Shown: positions 14,044 through 23,512, counted from the first letter of the stretch. The stretch: DNA of 24,029 bases from CAYLLN01 sp036496265 (GCA_036496265.1 DASXLL010000263.1:1-24029), one strand, 5' to 3'. Numbers and translations: made by a program. The notes: generated by a model not told the origin, from the letters alone.

Positions 14044-14370
14044 TCAGCACTGTTTCACGAGCATCGAAGCCTGGCCGACGTACCAATGCACGCGGCAGTG
14101 GCGATCAAACCACTCAAGAATACGGTATGCAGGTGAACGCATGACGCTCGCCACCTTGCGATCAAGATCGGCCATGAAGGATTGTTTGGCGTCCCCATGG
14201 GCGAATTCTTCGACATCCCGCCGCAGCGCATCGATGCGATCGACAATTCTGCCAAAGTCACGGTAGGCTTCGAGCTTCTTTTCAAGCGTTCGCGAACGAC
14301 GCATTTCCAGCTCGGATATTAGAACGTGCTCGGCGAGATTATCAGCCCGACTATGTAATTGTTTCCACAT
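14044..14370 (-). CDS. Hypothetical coiled-coil protein (108 aa)
   Basis: Not recognised. Starts MWKQLHSRADNLAEHVLISE and is strongly helical and charged over residues about 15-75 (LEKKLEAYRDFGRIVDRIDA and following heptads), then ends with YRILEWFDRHCRVHWYVGQA and a short tail. No signal peptide or transmembrane helix is visible and no clear Shine-Dalgarno precedes the ATG. It lies alone between convergent-neighbour distances: 205 bases from the PQQ-type gene and 174 from the TetR gene. A 38-codon frame ends 6 bases upstream of it (see findings). It could be a remnant of a larger gene. Confidence 0.45.
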   Translation of the reverse strand: MWKQLHSRADNLAEHVLISELEMRRSRTLEKKLEAYRDFGRIVDRIDALRRDVEEFAHGDAKQSFMADLDRKVASVMRSPAYRILEWFDRHCRVHWYVGQASMLVKQC

Positions 14371-14544
14371 GCTGAATTATTGCCGCCGCCGCTCGAAAGG
14401 CCAGTGCTTTAGGGCACCGCGGATTCCCTGCCCATTTGGCCCCCAGCACTCCACGCCTTCGTTGCGAGCATTGTTGGCGTACATCGTTGGCATGATGTGA
14501 CGAATGGCACTTTGACTTTCATTACGCCTTTAGCCATGAAGCGT

Positions 14545-15195
14545 TTAGTCCGTGCGCTTTCGCCAGTTCTGGTATTCCGGGGCGGTCAGAATGCCGCCCA
14601 TGATGATTTCGAGCAGAGCAGAAAACTGTTCGGCCGTTGAAACGGTGCGGCCGAGGAAGTGATTGGTAAACATCGTGCCGTAGAGGAGGCTGCCGACGGT
14701 GTCGAGGATGCGCTCGACGGGGAGGTCGTTGCGGATGCGTCCGAGGCGCATGAGGTCGCGATACATTTCGCGCCAGGGGCCGCGGTTGGCGTCGCGGTGC
14801 TCGAAGTAGCTGGGCCGCTTGCGGTCGCGAAAGATGGCCCGCTCTTGAATGAGCAGTTCGACGTAGTGGGGATGCTGATCGAAAAAGTTCAGATAGCTGC
14901 GGAGCGCGGCGGCGATTTTGTCGATCGCGTCGGGTTCGGCATCGGCGGCCTGCTGAACGGCGGCTTGCATCCGCCGCATGCCATCATCGACGCATTCGCA
15001 GAATAGTTTTTCCTTGCTGTCAAAATAAAGATAGAGAGTGCCCTTGGCAACGCGGAGCTTGGTGGCAACCCGGTCCATTTCGCACGAATCGTAGCCCAGT
15101 TCAGCAAATAACTTGGCGGCTGTCTCGATAATCGCCTCGCGCCGCGCGGCGCGGCGAAGGTCGGCTTTGCTGGCGGCAACTTGGGAAAGCGCCAT
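14545..15195 (-). CDS. TetR/AcrR-family repressor of the divergent efflux operon
   Basis: 216 residues. The N-terminal DNA-binding domain (about residues 18-65) reads REAIIETAAKLFAELGYDSC, then EMDRVATKLRVAKGTLYLYF, the standard TetR helix-turn-helix ending in the YxYF turn. The C-terminal all-helical ligand/dimerisation domain (about 70-205, with LNFFDQHPHYVELLIQERAI) is of the AcrR-like type. It is transcribed away from the adaptor/RND operon, with 153 bases between the two start codons, and a perfect 20-bp palindrome lies in that gap. By analogy with AcrR-type systems it should bind that site, repress the efflux genes and release on binding a substrate or cell stress ligand. No good Shine-Dalgarno is seen at ATG 15195. 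Confidence 0.92.
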   Translation of the reverse strand: MALSQVAASKADLRRAARREAIIETAAKLFAELGYDSCEMDRVATKLRVAKGTLYLYFDSKEKLFCECVDDGMRRMQAAVQQAADAEPDAIDKIAAALRSYLNFFDQHPHYVELLIQERAIFRDRKRPSYFEHRDANRGPWREMYRDLMRLGRIRNDLPVERILDTVGSLLYGTMFTNHFLGRTVSTAEQFSALLEIIMGGILTAPEYQNWRKRTD

Positions 15196-15240
15196 GGCAG
15201 TCGCACAAGATTGCAGATTCGTAATCCGCGGTGATTGCGA

Positions 15241-15268
15241 TTGTATCCCGCGGCAGATCGCCTATTAT
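15241..15268 (+). promoter_or_regulatory. Candidate sigma-70-type promoter of the efflux operon
   Basis: TTGTAT (15241-15246) and TATTAT (15263-15268) are separated by 16 bases. Transcription would start near 15275-15280, just before the palindrome at 15284-15303. The geometry suits repression by a bound TetR dimer. Predicted by eye only. Confidence 0.45.
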
Positions 15269-15283
15269 TGTAGCATCGGGACG

Positions 15284-15303
15284 GTGACTGACTAGTCAGT
15301 CAC
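15284..15303. promoter_or_regulatory. Perfect 20-bp palindrome, probable TetR operator
   Basis: GTGACTGACTAGTCAGTCAC is fully self-complementary and lies between the TetR gene and the adaptor gene, 45 bases before the adaptor start. Its internal TGACTGAC/GTCAGTCA half-sites are typical in size for a TetR-family dimer site. No second copy is seen in the window. Confidence 0.8.
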
Positions 15304-15348
15304 AAATGCGGGCGGACTCCTGGCGTAAAACCTGGAAAGCGGGCGGCG

Positions 15349-16614
15349 ATGCGGCAATTTGCGATCTGTCAGGCCGGTGCAGCGGCGGCGGTGGCCGCAA
15401 TTGCGCTGATTGCCGGCTGCGAGCAAGCGGAAATTAAAGCGCCGCCGAAGAAGCCGGCGGAAGTGTTTGTCGCGACGCCAACGACGGAGGTCGTGACGGA
15501 CTATCAAGAATTCACCGGGCGCACGACGGCCGTTTACACGGTCGAGGTTCGATCGCGTGTGAGTGGCTATTTGGATCGGGTGCTGTTCCACGACGGAGCC
15601 GATGTACAGGGTGGGCAGCAATTGGCTGTGATTGACGACCGGATTTATCAGGCGACTGCGGCAAACGCGGCGGCGATGGTCAATCAGGCGACGGCGCGGC
15701 GCGATAATCTGACGAATCAAGATCGCCGGTCGCACGAATTGCGGCGAACGAATGCCGTCTCGCAGGAACAATATGAGACGATTGCGTTCCAGCGGGCGGA
15801 GGCGGACGCGGCGGTGACGGCGGCCGAGGCTCAGAAGCAATTGGCCGATCTTAATGTCAGCTATACGCGAGTGATCGCGCCGATCAGCGGTGTGATCAGT
15901 AATCGCCGCGTCGATCCGGGCAATCTGGTGAAGGCCGACGACACGGTGCTGGCCACGATCGTGTCGCAAGATCCGATTTACGTTTATTTCGACGTGAACG
16001 AGCGAACCGTATTGAAGCTGCGGCGGCTGATTCATGAAGGAGTGTTGGAAGAAGCCGATGACGCCGGCGTGGTGGTGCAGGTTTCGCTGGCTGATGAGGA
16101 GGACTATCAACATAAGGGCACGATCGACTTTCTCGACAACCAGATCGATCCGAATGCCGGGACGCAGCGGGTGCGGGCGGTGATTCACAATGGCGACCGG
16201 CTGCTATCGCCGGGCTTGTTCGTGCGGCTGCGGTTTCCGGTCAGCCGGCCGCATGAGGCGCTGCTCGTGCAAGAGGAGGCGCTGGGAACCGACCAGGGGC
16301 AACGGTTTTTATATGTGCTGAATGACAAGGATGAGGTTGGTTATCGGCGGGTGAAAGTCGGAACGTTGACGCATGGCCGCCGGGTGATTGAAGACGGCCT
16401 CGTGGCGGGCGAGCGGATTGTTGTGAACGGGCTGCAGCGTGTACGGCCTGGCGACAAGGTGACGCCGAAACCGATCAGTGCTACGGCGGAGCCGCGATCG
16501 TCGGTCGAGGGGCTGGCGATGGATGCGACGATCGCGCGGCCGCAAACAGTTGGTAAGCCGGTGACGCCGGCCGCTGACGAGCGCCCGGCGATCCCGCGGG
16601 GACATGAGCGCTAA
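15349..16614 (+). CDS. RND efflux periplasmic adaptor (membrane fusion lipoprotein)
   Basis: 421 residues. The N-terminus has a lipoprotein signal with lipobox LIAGC (Cys24), so it is anchored to a membrane on the periplasmic side. Order: first beta-barrel/lipoyl half (VEVRSRVSGYLDRVLFHDGA), an alpha-helical hairpin (about 100-165, with QATARRDNLTNQDRRSHELR), second lipoyl half (VIAPISGVISNRRVDPGNLV), beta-barrel (DPIYVYFDVNE), and a membrane-proximal domain (RRVKVGTLTHGRRVIEDGLV). This is the complete AcrA/MexA layout. The last 45 or so residues are Pro/Ala/Arg-rich and probably disordered. First gene of the operon; the GTG of the first pump follows 14 bases after its stop. It should couple both pumps to an outer-membrane channel. 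Confidence 0.95.
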   Translation: MRQFAICQAGAAAAVAAIALIAGCEQAEIKAPPKKPAEVFVATPTTEVVTDYQEFTGRTTAVYTVEVRSRVSGYLDRVLFHDGADVQGGQQLAVIDDRIYQATAANAAAMVNQATARRDNLTNQDRRSHELRRTNAVSQEQYETIAFQRAEADAAVTAAEAQKQLADLNVSYTRVIAPISGVISNRRVDPGNLVKADDTVLATIVSQDPIYVYFDVNERTVLKLRRLIHEGVLEEADDAGVVVQVSLADEEDYQHKGTIDFLDNQIDPNAGTQRVRAVIHNGDRLLSPGLFVRLRFPVSRPHEALLVQEEALGTDQGQRFLYVLNDKDEVGYRRVKVGTLTHGRRVIEDGLVAGERIVVNGLQRVRPGDKVTPKPISATAEPRSSVEGLAMDATIARPQTVGKPVTPAADERPAIPRGHER

Positions 16615-16628
16615 GCGGTGAGGCTGCC

Positions 16629-19600
16629 GTGTTTTGCCGGTTCTTTATCGATCGACCGATCTTCGCGGCGGTGCTGTCGATCGTGATCACGCTGGCCGGC
16701 GGCGTGGCGGTGGTAAACCTGCCGCTGGCTCAATATCCGCCGATTACGCCGCCCACGGTGCAGGTGGATTGCAGCTATCCGGGCGCGAGCGCGCAGGTTG
16801 TTTCGCAGACAGTCGCCGCGCCGATCGAGCAGCAGGTCAACGGCGTCGAAAACATGCTCTACATGTCGTCGCAGAGCACGAACGACGGCACGTACACGCT
16901 GACGGTCACGTTCAAGCAGGGCATGAACGTCAATCTCGCGCAGGTGCTGGTGCAGAACCGGCTGAGCCTGGCGATGCCCGCGCTGCCTGACGTGGTGAGG
17001 CAGGCGGGTGTCACGACGCGGAAGCGCTCGCCCGACATCATGATGACCGTCAGCATCAACTCGCCCGATGGCCGCTACGACCAGGTTTATCTCAGCAACT
17101 ATGCCCTGCTACACGTGAAGGACGAGTTGGCGCGATTGCCGGGCGTCAGCGATGTGTATGTATTCGGGCAGCGCGACTACAGCATGCGGATCTGGGTCGA
17201 TCCGGACAAGCTGGCGGCGCGCGGTCTGGCGATTACGGACGTGCTCGCGGCGTTGCGGGCTCAAAACACACAGGTGGCGCTCGGGCAAATTGGTCAGCCG
17301 CCGGCGGTCAGCGGGCAGGTGTCTCAATATCCGCTGACGGTGCTGGGCCGGCTGACCGAGCCGGAGCAGTTTGAGCAGATCGTCATTCACACGACCGATG
17401 ACGGGCGGATGCTCCGGGTGCGCGACATTGGGCATGTCGAGCTGTCGGCCCGCAATTTCGACATTTCGAACCGGTTCGACGGCAAGCCGACCGTGGGCCT
17501 GGCCGTGTTTCAGTTGCCGGAGGCGAACGCGCTTTCGACGGCTGATCTCGTGAAAGTAAAAATGGCCGAGTTGGCGGAGGATTTCCCCGACGGCGTGGTC
17601 TATGAGATTGGTTATGACACGACGCCGTTCATTCGCGAGTCGGTGTATGAGGTTTTTAAGGCGCTGCGGGACGCGATTTTGCTCGTGGCGATCGTCGTGC
17701 TCGTGTTTCTGCAAGGCTGGCGAGCGGCGGTTATTCCACTGATCGCGGTGCCGGTGGCGATTGTGGGAACATTTGCGGCGATGGCGATTGCGGGATTCAG
17801 CCTGAACAATTTGACGCTATTTGGCCTGGTATTGGCGATTGGCATCGTCGTCGATGATGCGATCGTGGTTGTGGAAGCGGTGGAACATCACATCGAGCAT
17901 GGTTTGGCGCCGCGAGAGGCGGCGATCCGCGCGATGGATGAAGTGTCGAGCCCAGTGATCGCCGTCGGCTGCGTCCTGAGCGCTGTTTTTATTCCATGCG
18001 CGTTTATCTCGGGCATTGTCGGCCAGTTCTTTCGGCAGTTCGCGCTGACAATCGCCATTTCGACACTCATTTCGACGTTCAACTCGCTGACTCTGAGCCC
18101 CGCGCTGGCAGCGCTGTTATTGCGGCCGCGCAGCGGTTGGCGCGACCCGCTCACCTGGCTGTGCGACATGGTGTTGGGCTGGCTGTTCTGGCTGTTTAAC
18201 CGCGGGCTTTCGGCTTCGACGAAAAGTTACACGTGGATTGTTGGCCGGATGCTGCGAGTGCCGCTGCTGGTGCTCGCGGTCTATGGCGGCCTGCTCGTGC
18301 TGACTTATTGGGGGTTCCTGCAGCTGCCGACCGGATTCATTCCGCTGCAAGACAAGGGCTATATGACGGCCAGCCTGCAGTTGCCGGATTCGGCGTCGGC
18401 CGAGCGAACGAAAGCCGTGATGGCGCAGATCGAAAAAATCACGCTGGAAACGCCCGGCGTTAAAAATGTGAACGCTGTGTGCGGCAATTCGTTTACGCTC
18501 GGCGCGCAGGCTTCTAACTTCGGCTCGATGTTCATCATCCTGAAGAACTTTAGTGAGCGGCGGTCGCCGAATTTGAAGTCGGACGCGATTATCGCGACGC
18601 TGCGCAAACGTTACGCCGCCGAGGTGCCGGAGGCGATTGTGCAGATCGCGCCGCCGCCGGCCGTTTCGGGATTGGGCCGCGCGGGTGGGTTCAAAATCAT
18701 GGTCGAGGATCGAGGCGACAACGGCCTGGTGGCCTTGCAGGAGCAGACGGATAACCTGGTCAAACAAGCGAACAAAGAGACGGGGCTGCAGGGGCTATTC
18801 ACGGTTTTCAAGGCGAATTCGCCGCAGTTGTTTGTCGATGTGAATCGCGATGCGTGTCTGTCGCAGCGGGTGAATCTGGGCGATGTGTTTGCCACGCTGC
18901 AGGCGTACCTGGGCTCGCGATATGTCAACGACTTCAATCGCTTTGGCCGCACGTGGCAGGTGGTCGTGCAGGCCGATTCGAAGTTTCGCGACGAGATTGA
19001 GGACGTGCAGCGGCTGACGGTCCGCAACGCCACGGGGCAGATGGTTCCGCTCGGCGCGCTGGCCTCGGTGCAGCCGATCAGCGGTCCGTTGGTGCTGAAC
19101 CGGTACAACATGTATCCAGCGGCGGCGATTCAAGGCAGCGTTGCTCCGGGCTATAGCACGGGTCAGGCGAATTCGCGGCTGGAAGCGGTTGCCAGACGCG
19201 AGCTGCCGTCGTCGTTTGCGTTCGAGTGGACGGAGTTGGCTTTTCTAGAGCGGAACAGCGCGAACACGGGCATGATCGTGTTCGGATTTTCCGTCGTGTT
19301 TGTGTTTTTGGTGCTGGCGGCGCTGTATGAGAGCTGGGCGCTGCCGCTGGCGGTGATTCTGGTTGTGCCGATGTGTGTGCTCTGCTCGATCGCGGGCGTG
19401 GCGTTCAACAAGATGGATATCAACATCTTCACGCAGGTCGGCTTCGTGGTGCTGATTGGGTTGGCCTGCAAGAACGCGATTTTGATCGTCGAATTTGCGA
19501 AGGCGCGCTACACAGCCGGCGACGACATTCGCACGGCGACGCTAGAGGCATGTCGCTTGCGGTTGCGGCCGATTTTGATGACGTCGTTCGCGTTCATTCT

Positions 19601-20177
19601 GGGCGTTGTACCGCTTGTTTGGGCGCAAGGCGCCGGGGCGGAGATGCGGCAGGCGCTGGGCACGGCAGTGTTCAGCGGCATGATCGGCGTGACGCTGTTT
19701 GGCATTTTTCTGACGCCGGTGTTTTTCTCGGTGGTCGAGCATGTTTCGCACTGGAAGGTGTTTTCAACGGGTTGGCTGCCCGCGATTGGCGGAGAAGCAT
19801 TGAATGTGTTGCGGCTGAAACCGCTGCGGCAGGGTGTTGCGGCCGTTAGCCGTCGTCTGACCCGGTCGCGCGGCGCGGTCGGCGGCAATGTGCGGCCGGC
19901 AAAGCCACCAGCCGTGGGTGCGGTGCAGGACGTGGCTCCCCAAAACGGCAATGGCCATGCTCATGCGGTTTTGAAGCCGGTGCCGACGGTGCAGTCCGTT
20001 GAGACCGCTGAGACGTTGCCGCCGGCGATTGAAATTGTGACCACGAAAGCTGAGACAGAAGAAGTTATTGTCGCCGGTCCGACGACGGATGCTCTCGACT
20101 TCGCCGAGCAAACGAGCGTTGTTACCCAAGCGGAGTCTGCGTCAGCCACCGAGGCCGAAACGTCCACCGTTCGCTAA
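16629..20177 (+). CDS. HAE1/AcrB-type RND efflux pump, first copy, with C-terminal tail
   Basis: 1182 residues from GTG 16629, which follows a GGTGAGG ribosome site. Opens with FFIDRPIFAAVLSIVITLAG, the usual RND TM1. The proton-relay acids are present in TM4 (VVDDAIVVVE, Asp409-Asp410), with Lys948 in GLACKNAILIVEFAK and Arg in LRLRPILMTSFAFI. Periplasmic porter/docking loops are complete (GDVFATLQAYLGSRYVNDFN). The canonical domain ends near residue 1040; about 135 extra residues follow, first basic (SRRLTRSRG) then acidic, Thr/Ala/Glu-rich and low-complexity. Such a cytoplasmic tail is unusual for AcrB-type pumps (about 1040-1060 aa). It is probably an inner-membrane proton-driven exporter, forming a homotrimer or mixed trimer with the second pump. 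The next gene starts 5 bases after its stop. Confidence 0.95.
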   Translation: MFCRFFIDRPIFAAVLSIVITLAGGVAVVNLPLAQYPPITPPTVQVDCSYPGASAQVVSQTVAAPIEQQVNGVENMLYMSSQSTNDGTYTLTVTFKQGMNVNLAQVLVQNRLSLAMPALPDVVRQAGVTTRKRSPDIMMTVSINSPDGRYDQVYLSNYALLHVKDELARLPGVSDVYVFGQRDYSMRIWVDPDKLAARGLAITDVLAALRAQNTQVALGQIGQPPAVSGQVSQYPLTVLGRLTEPEQFEQIVIHTTDDGRMLRVRDIGHVELSARNFDISNRFDGKPTVGLAVFQLPEANALSTADLVKVKMAELAEDFPDGVVYEIGYDTTPFIRESVYEVFKALRDAILLVAIVVLVFLQGWRAAVIPLIAVPVAIVGTFAAMAIAGFSLNNLTLFGLVLAIGIVVDDAIVVVEAVEHHIEHGLAPREAAIRAMDEVSSPVIAVGCVLSAVFIPCAFISGIVGQFFRQFALTIAISTLISTFNSLTLSPALAALLLRPRSGWRDPLTWLCDMVLGWLFWLFNRGLSASTKSYTWIVGRMLRVPLLVLAVYGGLLVLTYWGFLQLPTGFIPLQDKGYMTASLQLPDSASAERTKAVMAQIEKITLETPGVKNVNAVCGNSFTLGAQASNFGSMFIILKNFSERRSPNLKSDAIIATLRKRYAAEVPEAIVQIAPPPAVSGLGRAGGFKIMVEDRGDNGLVALQEQTDNLVKQANKETGLQGLFTVFKANSPQLFVDVNRDACLSQRVNLGDVFATLQAYLGSRYVNDFNRFGRTWQVVVQADSKFRDEIEDVQRLTVRNATGQMVPLGALASVQPISGPLVLNRYNMYPAAAIQGSVAPGYSTGQANSRLEAVARRELPSSFAFEWTELAFLERNSANTGMIVFGFSVVFVFLVLAALYESWALPLAVILVVPMCVLCSIAGVAFNKMDINIFTQVGFVVLIGLACKNAILIVEFAKARYTAGDDIRTATLEACRLRLRPILMTSFAFILGVVPLVWAQGAGAEMRQALGTAVFSGMIGVTLFGIFLTPVFFSVVEHVSHWKVFSTGWLPAIGGEALNVLRLKPLRQGVAAVSRRLTRSRGAVGGNVRPAKPPAVGAVQDVAPQNGNGHAHAVLKPVPTVQSVETAETLPPAIEIVTTKAETEEVIVAGPTTDALDFAEQTSVVTQAESASATEAETSTVR

Positions 20178-20182
20178 TCCTC

Positions 20183-23100
20183 ATGTTCTCTCGATTTTTC
20201 ATCGATCGACCGATTTTCGCGACTGTGCTGTCGATCGTGATCACGCTCGGCGGCAGCATCGCTGTGTTCACGCTGCCGGTCACGCAGTATCCGGAGATCA
20301 CGCCGCCGACGGTCGAAGTTTCGACTGTTTATCCGGGCGCGAATGCTCAGGTCGTCGCCGATACGGTTGCCGCGCCGATCGAGCAGCAGGTGAACGGCGT
20401 CGAGGGCATGCTGTATATGTCGTCGCAATCGACGAATGACGGCGTCTATACGCTGACCGTTACGTTTCGACCGGGCGCCGATCTGAATTTGGCGCAGGTG
20501 CTAGTGCAAAATCGCGTGGCGCTCGCGCAGCCGATTTTGCCCGATCTGGTCAAACGGCGTGGTGTGACGGTGAAGAAGAAGTCGCCGAGCGTGCTAATGA
20601 TCGTCAATCTCTATTCGCCGGATAATAGCCGCGACAATCTGTATCTGAGCAATTACGCGACGATTCAGTTGCGTGACGAGTTGTCGCGTCTGGCGGGCGT
20701 GGGCGATATCTCGTTTCTCGGCCAGCGGGACTACAGCATGCGGGTCTGGCTCGATCCGGAGCAGCTTGCGATGCGCAATCTGGACGCGGCTGACGTCGTT
20801 CACGCGATCGAGCAGCAAAACACGCAAGTTGCCGCGGGGCAGATCGGGCAGCCGCCGGCGCCGACCGGGCAGGCCTTTCAATACACGATGACAACGCTCG
20901 GGCGGCTGGCCGAAACCGAGCAATTTGGCGACATGATTCTGAACACGGACGGCCAGGGCCGCATTATTCGGCTGCGCGATGTCGCCCGGACGGAGTTGGG
21001 GGCGCTGGCTTACGATCAGGCCTGCACGCTCGACGGTAAGCCGTCGGTGGCGCTCTCGATTTATCAGCTCCCGGGCACGAATGCTTTGCAAACGGCCCGC
21101 ACCGTGCGAACCAAAATGGAAGAGCTGCAGGGCCGTTTTCCACAGGGCGTTACGTACGACATCGTCTATGACACGACGCCGTTCATTCAGGAGTCGGTGA
21201 ATGAAGTCTTCACGGCATTGCGCGACGCGGTCATCCTCGTTGCCCTGGTGGTGCTGATTTTTCTGCAAGGCTGGCGGGCGGCAGTTATTCCGCTCGTGGC
21301 GGTGCCGGTCGCAATCGTCGGCACGTTTGCGGCGATGGCCGCGGTTGGCTTTAGCCTCAACACGCTGACGCTGTTTGGGCTGGTTCTGGCCGTGGGCATC
21401 GTGGTCGATGACGCGATCGTCGTGGTGGAAGCGATCGAGCACCATATCGAGGAAGGCTTGAGCCCGCGCGAGGCGGCGATCCGCGCGATGGAAGAAGTTT
21501 CCGGGCCGGTCATCGCCGTGGGTCTGGTGCTCAGTGCGGTGTTTCTGCCGTGCGCGTTTATCACGGGCATTGTCGGACAGTTTTTTCTGCAATTCGCGCT
21601 GACGATCGCCATTTCCACGATTATCTCGACGTTTAACTCGCTGACGCTGAGTCCGGCTCTGGCGGTCTTGTTGCTGCGGTCGAAAGCGGGTGGGCACGGC
21701 GAGGCGCTGCCGAGGATTGGGCTGGCGATCGCGGGAGCCATTGCGGCCGGGAATTTTCTCGCGCCGTGGGTGCAGGCTCAGCTCGGCAATCGGCTGGTGG
21801 GCTGGCCGGTGTCGCCGGAGTGGCTGGCCATCGGACTGGCGGCAATTGCGGGCGGCCTACTGGCGTGGCTGGCCAGCTGGCCGGTGAACTGGCTTTTGAT
21901 GCGATTGTTTTGGGCGTTCAACGCGGTGTTTGGCCTGGTGACGCGCGGTTACGTCGGCTCGGTCGGCCTGCTGCTACGAGCCAGCTTGCTGGTGCTGGCC
22001 GGATATGGCGGCCTGTTGTATCTGACGTATCAGACGTTCGAAAAAACGCCCACCGGTTTTATTCCGGCGCAGGACAAGGGCTATTTGCTCGTCAATATTC
22101 GCCTGCCGGATTCGGCGTCGCTGGAGCGGACGGGCCGCGTGATGCAGCAGATTGAAGGGCTGGCCGGTAAAACGCCGGGCGTGCGGCATACGGTGGCGAT
22201 CGCGGGCCAATCGATTTTGCTCGGCGCGAGCGCGCCGAATTTCGGGTCGATGTATGTGATGCTGGACGAATTCCATGAACGGGCCCATCAGGGCCTCTCG
22301 GCGGGAACGATTTCGGCGACATTGCAAGAGCAACTGGAGAACGAAGTCAGCGATGCGGTTGTGAACATTGCCGGCGCGCCGCCGATTGAAGGACTCGGCA
22401 CGGCCGGCGGCTTTAAGATCGTGATTGAGGACCGCGGCGAGAATGGTTTGTCGGCATTGCAGCAGGTCAGTCAGCAAATCGTGGATGAAGGCCGGCAGAC
22501 GCCCGGTCTCGACAAGCTGTTCACCAGCTTTCGCGCCGACACGACGTGGCTCTTGCTCGACATCGATCGCGACGAGGCCCAGTCGATGGGCGTGTCGATG
22601 GCCGATGTGTTCAACATGCTGCAAGTAAATTTGGGCACGCTCTATATCAACGATTTCAACCGCTTTGGCCGCACGTGGCAGGTGAACGTGCAAGCCGATG
22701 CTCATTACCGCATGCAGGGGGACGACCTGTCGCGGCTCTACGTGCGTAGCTCTCGCAACCGAATGGTGCCACTGATGGGTTTCGCCAAGCTGCGGCAAGT
22801 CAGCGGCCCTGTGATGCTCAATCGCTACAATCTTTATTCCGCCGCGACGATCAATGCCGATGCGGCCCCGGGGACGAGCTCGGGGCAGGCAATCGCGCTC
22901 CTTGAAAAAGTTGCCAAGAGTAACACGGTGCAATCGATGCGGCCAGAGTGGACGGAGCTGGCTTTGTTGCAACTGCAAGCCGGCAACACGGCGATGTATG
23001 CGTTTTTGCTGGCAGTCGTGCTCGTGTTTCTGGTCCTGGCAGCACAGTATGAAAGCTGGTCGCTGCCGCTGGCGGTGATTCTGGTCGTGCCGATGTGTTT

Positions 23101-23512
23101 ATTGTGCTCGGTGTTCGGCGTAATCGTGGCGAAGATGGATATCAACATCTTCACGCAAATTGGGTTTGTCGTTTTGGTCGGGCTGGCGTGCAAAAATGCG
23201 ATTCTGATCGTCGAATTCGCCCGGTCGCGGCACATGGCGGGCGTCCCGCGGTTTCAAGCCACGCTCGAAGCTTGCCGGCTGCGGCTGCGGCCCATCGTCA
23301 TGACCTCGCTGGCCTTCATCTTCGGGGTTGTGCCGCTCGTCCTTGGGCAAGGCGCCGGGGCCGAGATGCGGCGGACCCTTGGCGTCGCCGTCTTCGCCGG
23401 CATGATCGGCGTGACCATTTTTGGGATCTTCCTGACGCCCGTTTTCTTTTATGTCATTCAAGCCACAACCGATTTGGGCCGCAGATTTATCAGCCGATCC
23501 CAAAGCCAATGA
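20183..23512 (+). CDS. HAE1/AcrB-type RND efflux pump, second copy, with extra segment between TM6 and TM7
   Basis: 1109 residues, clearly homologous to the preceding pump along its whole length (FFIDRPIFATVLSIVITLGG; VVDDAIVVVEAIEHHIEEGL; GLACKNAILIVEFARSRH), so the pair arose by tandem duplication or is an old paralogous pair. The full proton relay (two Asp in TM4, Lys and Arg in TM10/11) is present, so both copies should be active. It lacks the C-terminal tail of copy one. Instead, between LLLRSKAGG and RLFWAFNAVF (about residues 500-570) it has some 55 extra residues containing two hydrophobic stretches (RIGLAIAGAIAAGNFLAPWV and EWLAIGLAAIAGGLLAWLAS), possibly two additional membrane helices. 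One adaptor plus two RND pumps recalls the MdtABC arrangement. No outer-membrane factor follows; the next gene is convergent. Confidence 0.95.
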   Translation: MFSRFFIDRPIFATVLSIVITLGGSIAVFTLPVTQYPEITPPTVEVSTVYPGANAQVVADTVAAPIEQQVNGVEGMLYMSSQSTNDGVYTLTVTFRPGADLNLAQVLVQNRVALAQPILPDLVKRRGVTVKKKSPSVLMIVNLYSPDNSRDNLYLSNYATIQLRDELSRLAGVGDISFLGQRDYSMRVWLDPEQLAMRNLDAADVVHAIEQQNTQVAAGQIGQPPAPTGQAFQYTMTTLGRLAETEQFGDMILNTDGQGRIIRLRDVARTELGALAYDQACTLDGKPSVALSIYQLPGTNALQTARTVRTKMEELQGRFPQGVTYDIVYDTTPFIQESVNEVFTALRDAVILVALVVLIFLQGWRAAVIPLVAVPVAIVGTFAAMAAVGFSLNTLTLFGLVLAVGIVVDDAIVVVEAIEHHIEEGLSPREAAIRAMEEVSGPVIAVGLVLSAVFLPCAFITGIVGQFFLQFALTIAISTIISTFNSLTLSPALAVLLLRSKAGGHGEALPRIGLAIAGAIAAGNFLAPWVQAQLGNRLVGWPVSPEWLAIGLAAIAGGLLAWLASWPVNWLLMRLFWAFNAVFGLVTRGYVGSVGLLLRASLLVLAGYGGLLYLTYQTFEKTPTGFIPAQDKGYLLVNIRLPDSASLERTGRVMQQIEGLAGKTPGVRHTVAIAGQSILLGASAPNFGSMYVMLDEFHERAHQGLSAGTISATLQEQLENEVSDAVVNIAGAPPIEGLGTAGGFKIVIEDRGENGLSALQQVSQQIVDEGRQTPGLDKLFTSFRADTTWLLLDIDRDEAQSMGVSMADVFNMLQVNLGTLYINDFNRFGRTWQVNVQADAHYRMQGDDLSRLYVRSSRNRMVPLMGFAKLRQVSGPVMLNRYNLYSAATINADAAPGTSSGQAIALLEKVAKSNTVQSMRPEWTELALLQLQAGNTAMYAFLLAVVLVFLVLAAQYESWSLPLAVILVVPMCLLCSVFGVIVAKMDINIFTQIGFVVLVGLACKNAILIVEFARSRHMAGVPRFQATLEACRLRLRPIVMTSLAFIFGVVPLVLGQGAGAEMRRTLGVAVFAGMIGVTIFGIFLTPVFFYVIQATTDLGRRFISRSQSQ

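Noticed and set aside
15292..16188. 298-codon minus-strand open frame
   Set aside because: Antisense to the efflux adaptor gene; no recognisable domain.
20594..21697. 367-codon minus-strand open frame
   Set aside because: Lies entirely antisense to the second RND pump and is Arg/His/Gln-rich, as expected from the complement of a GC-rich gene.
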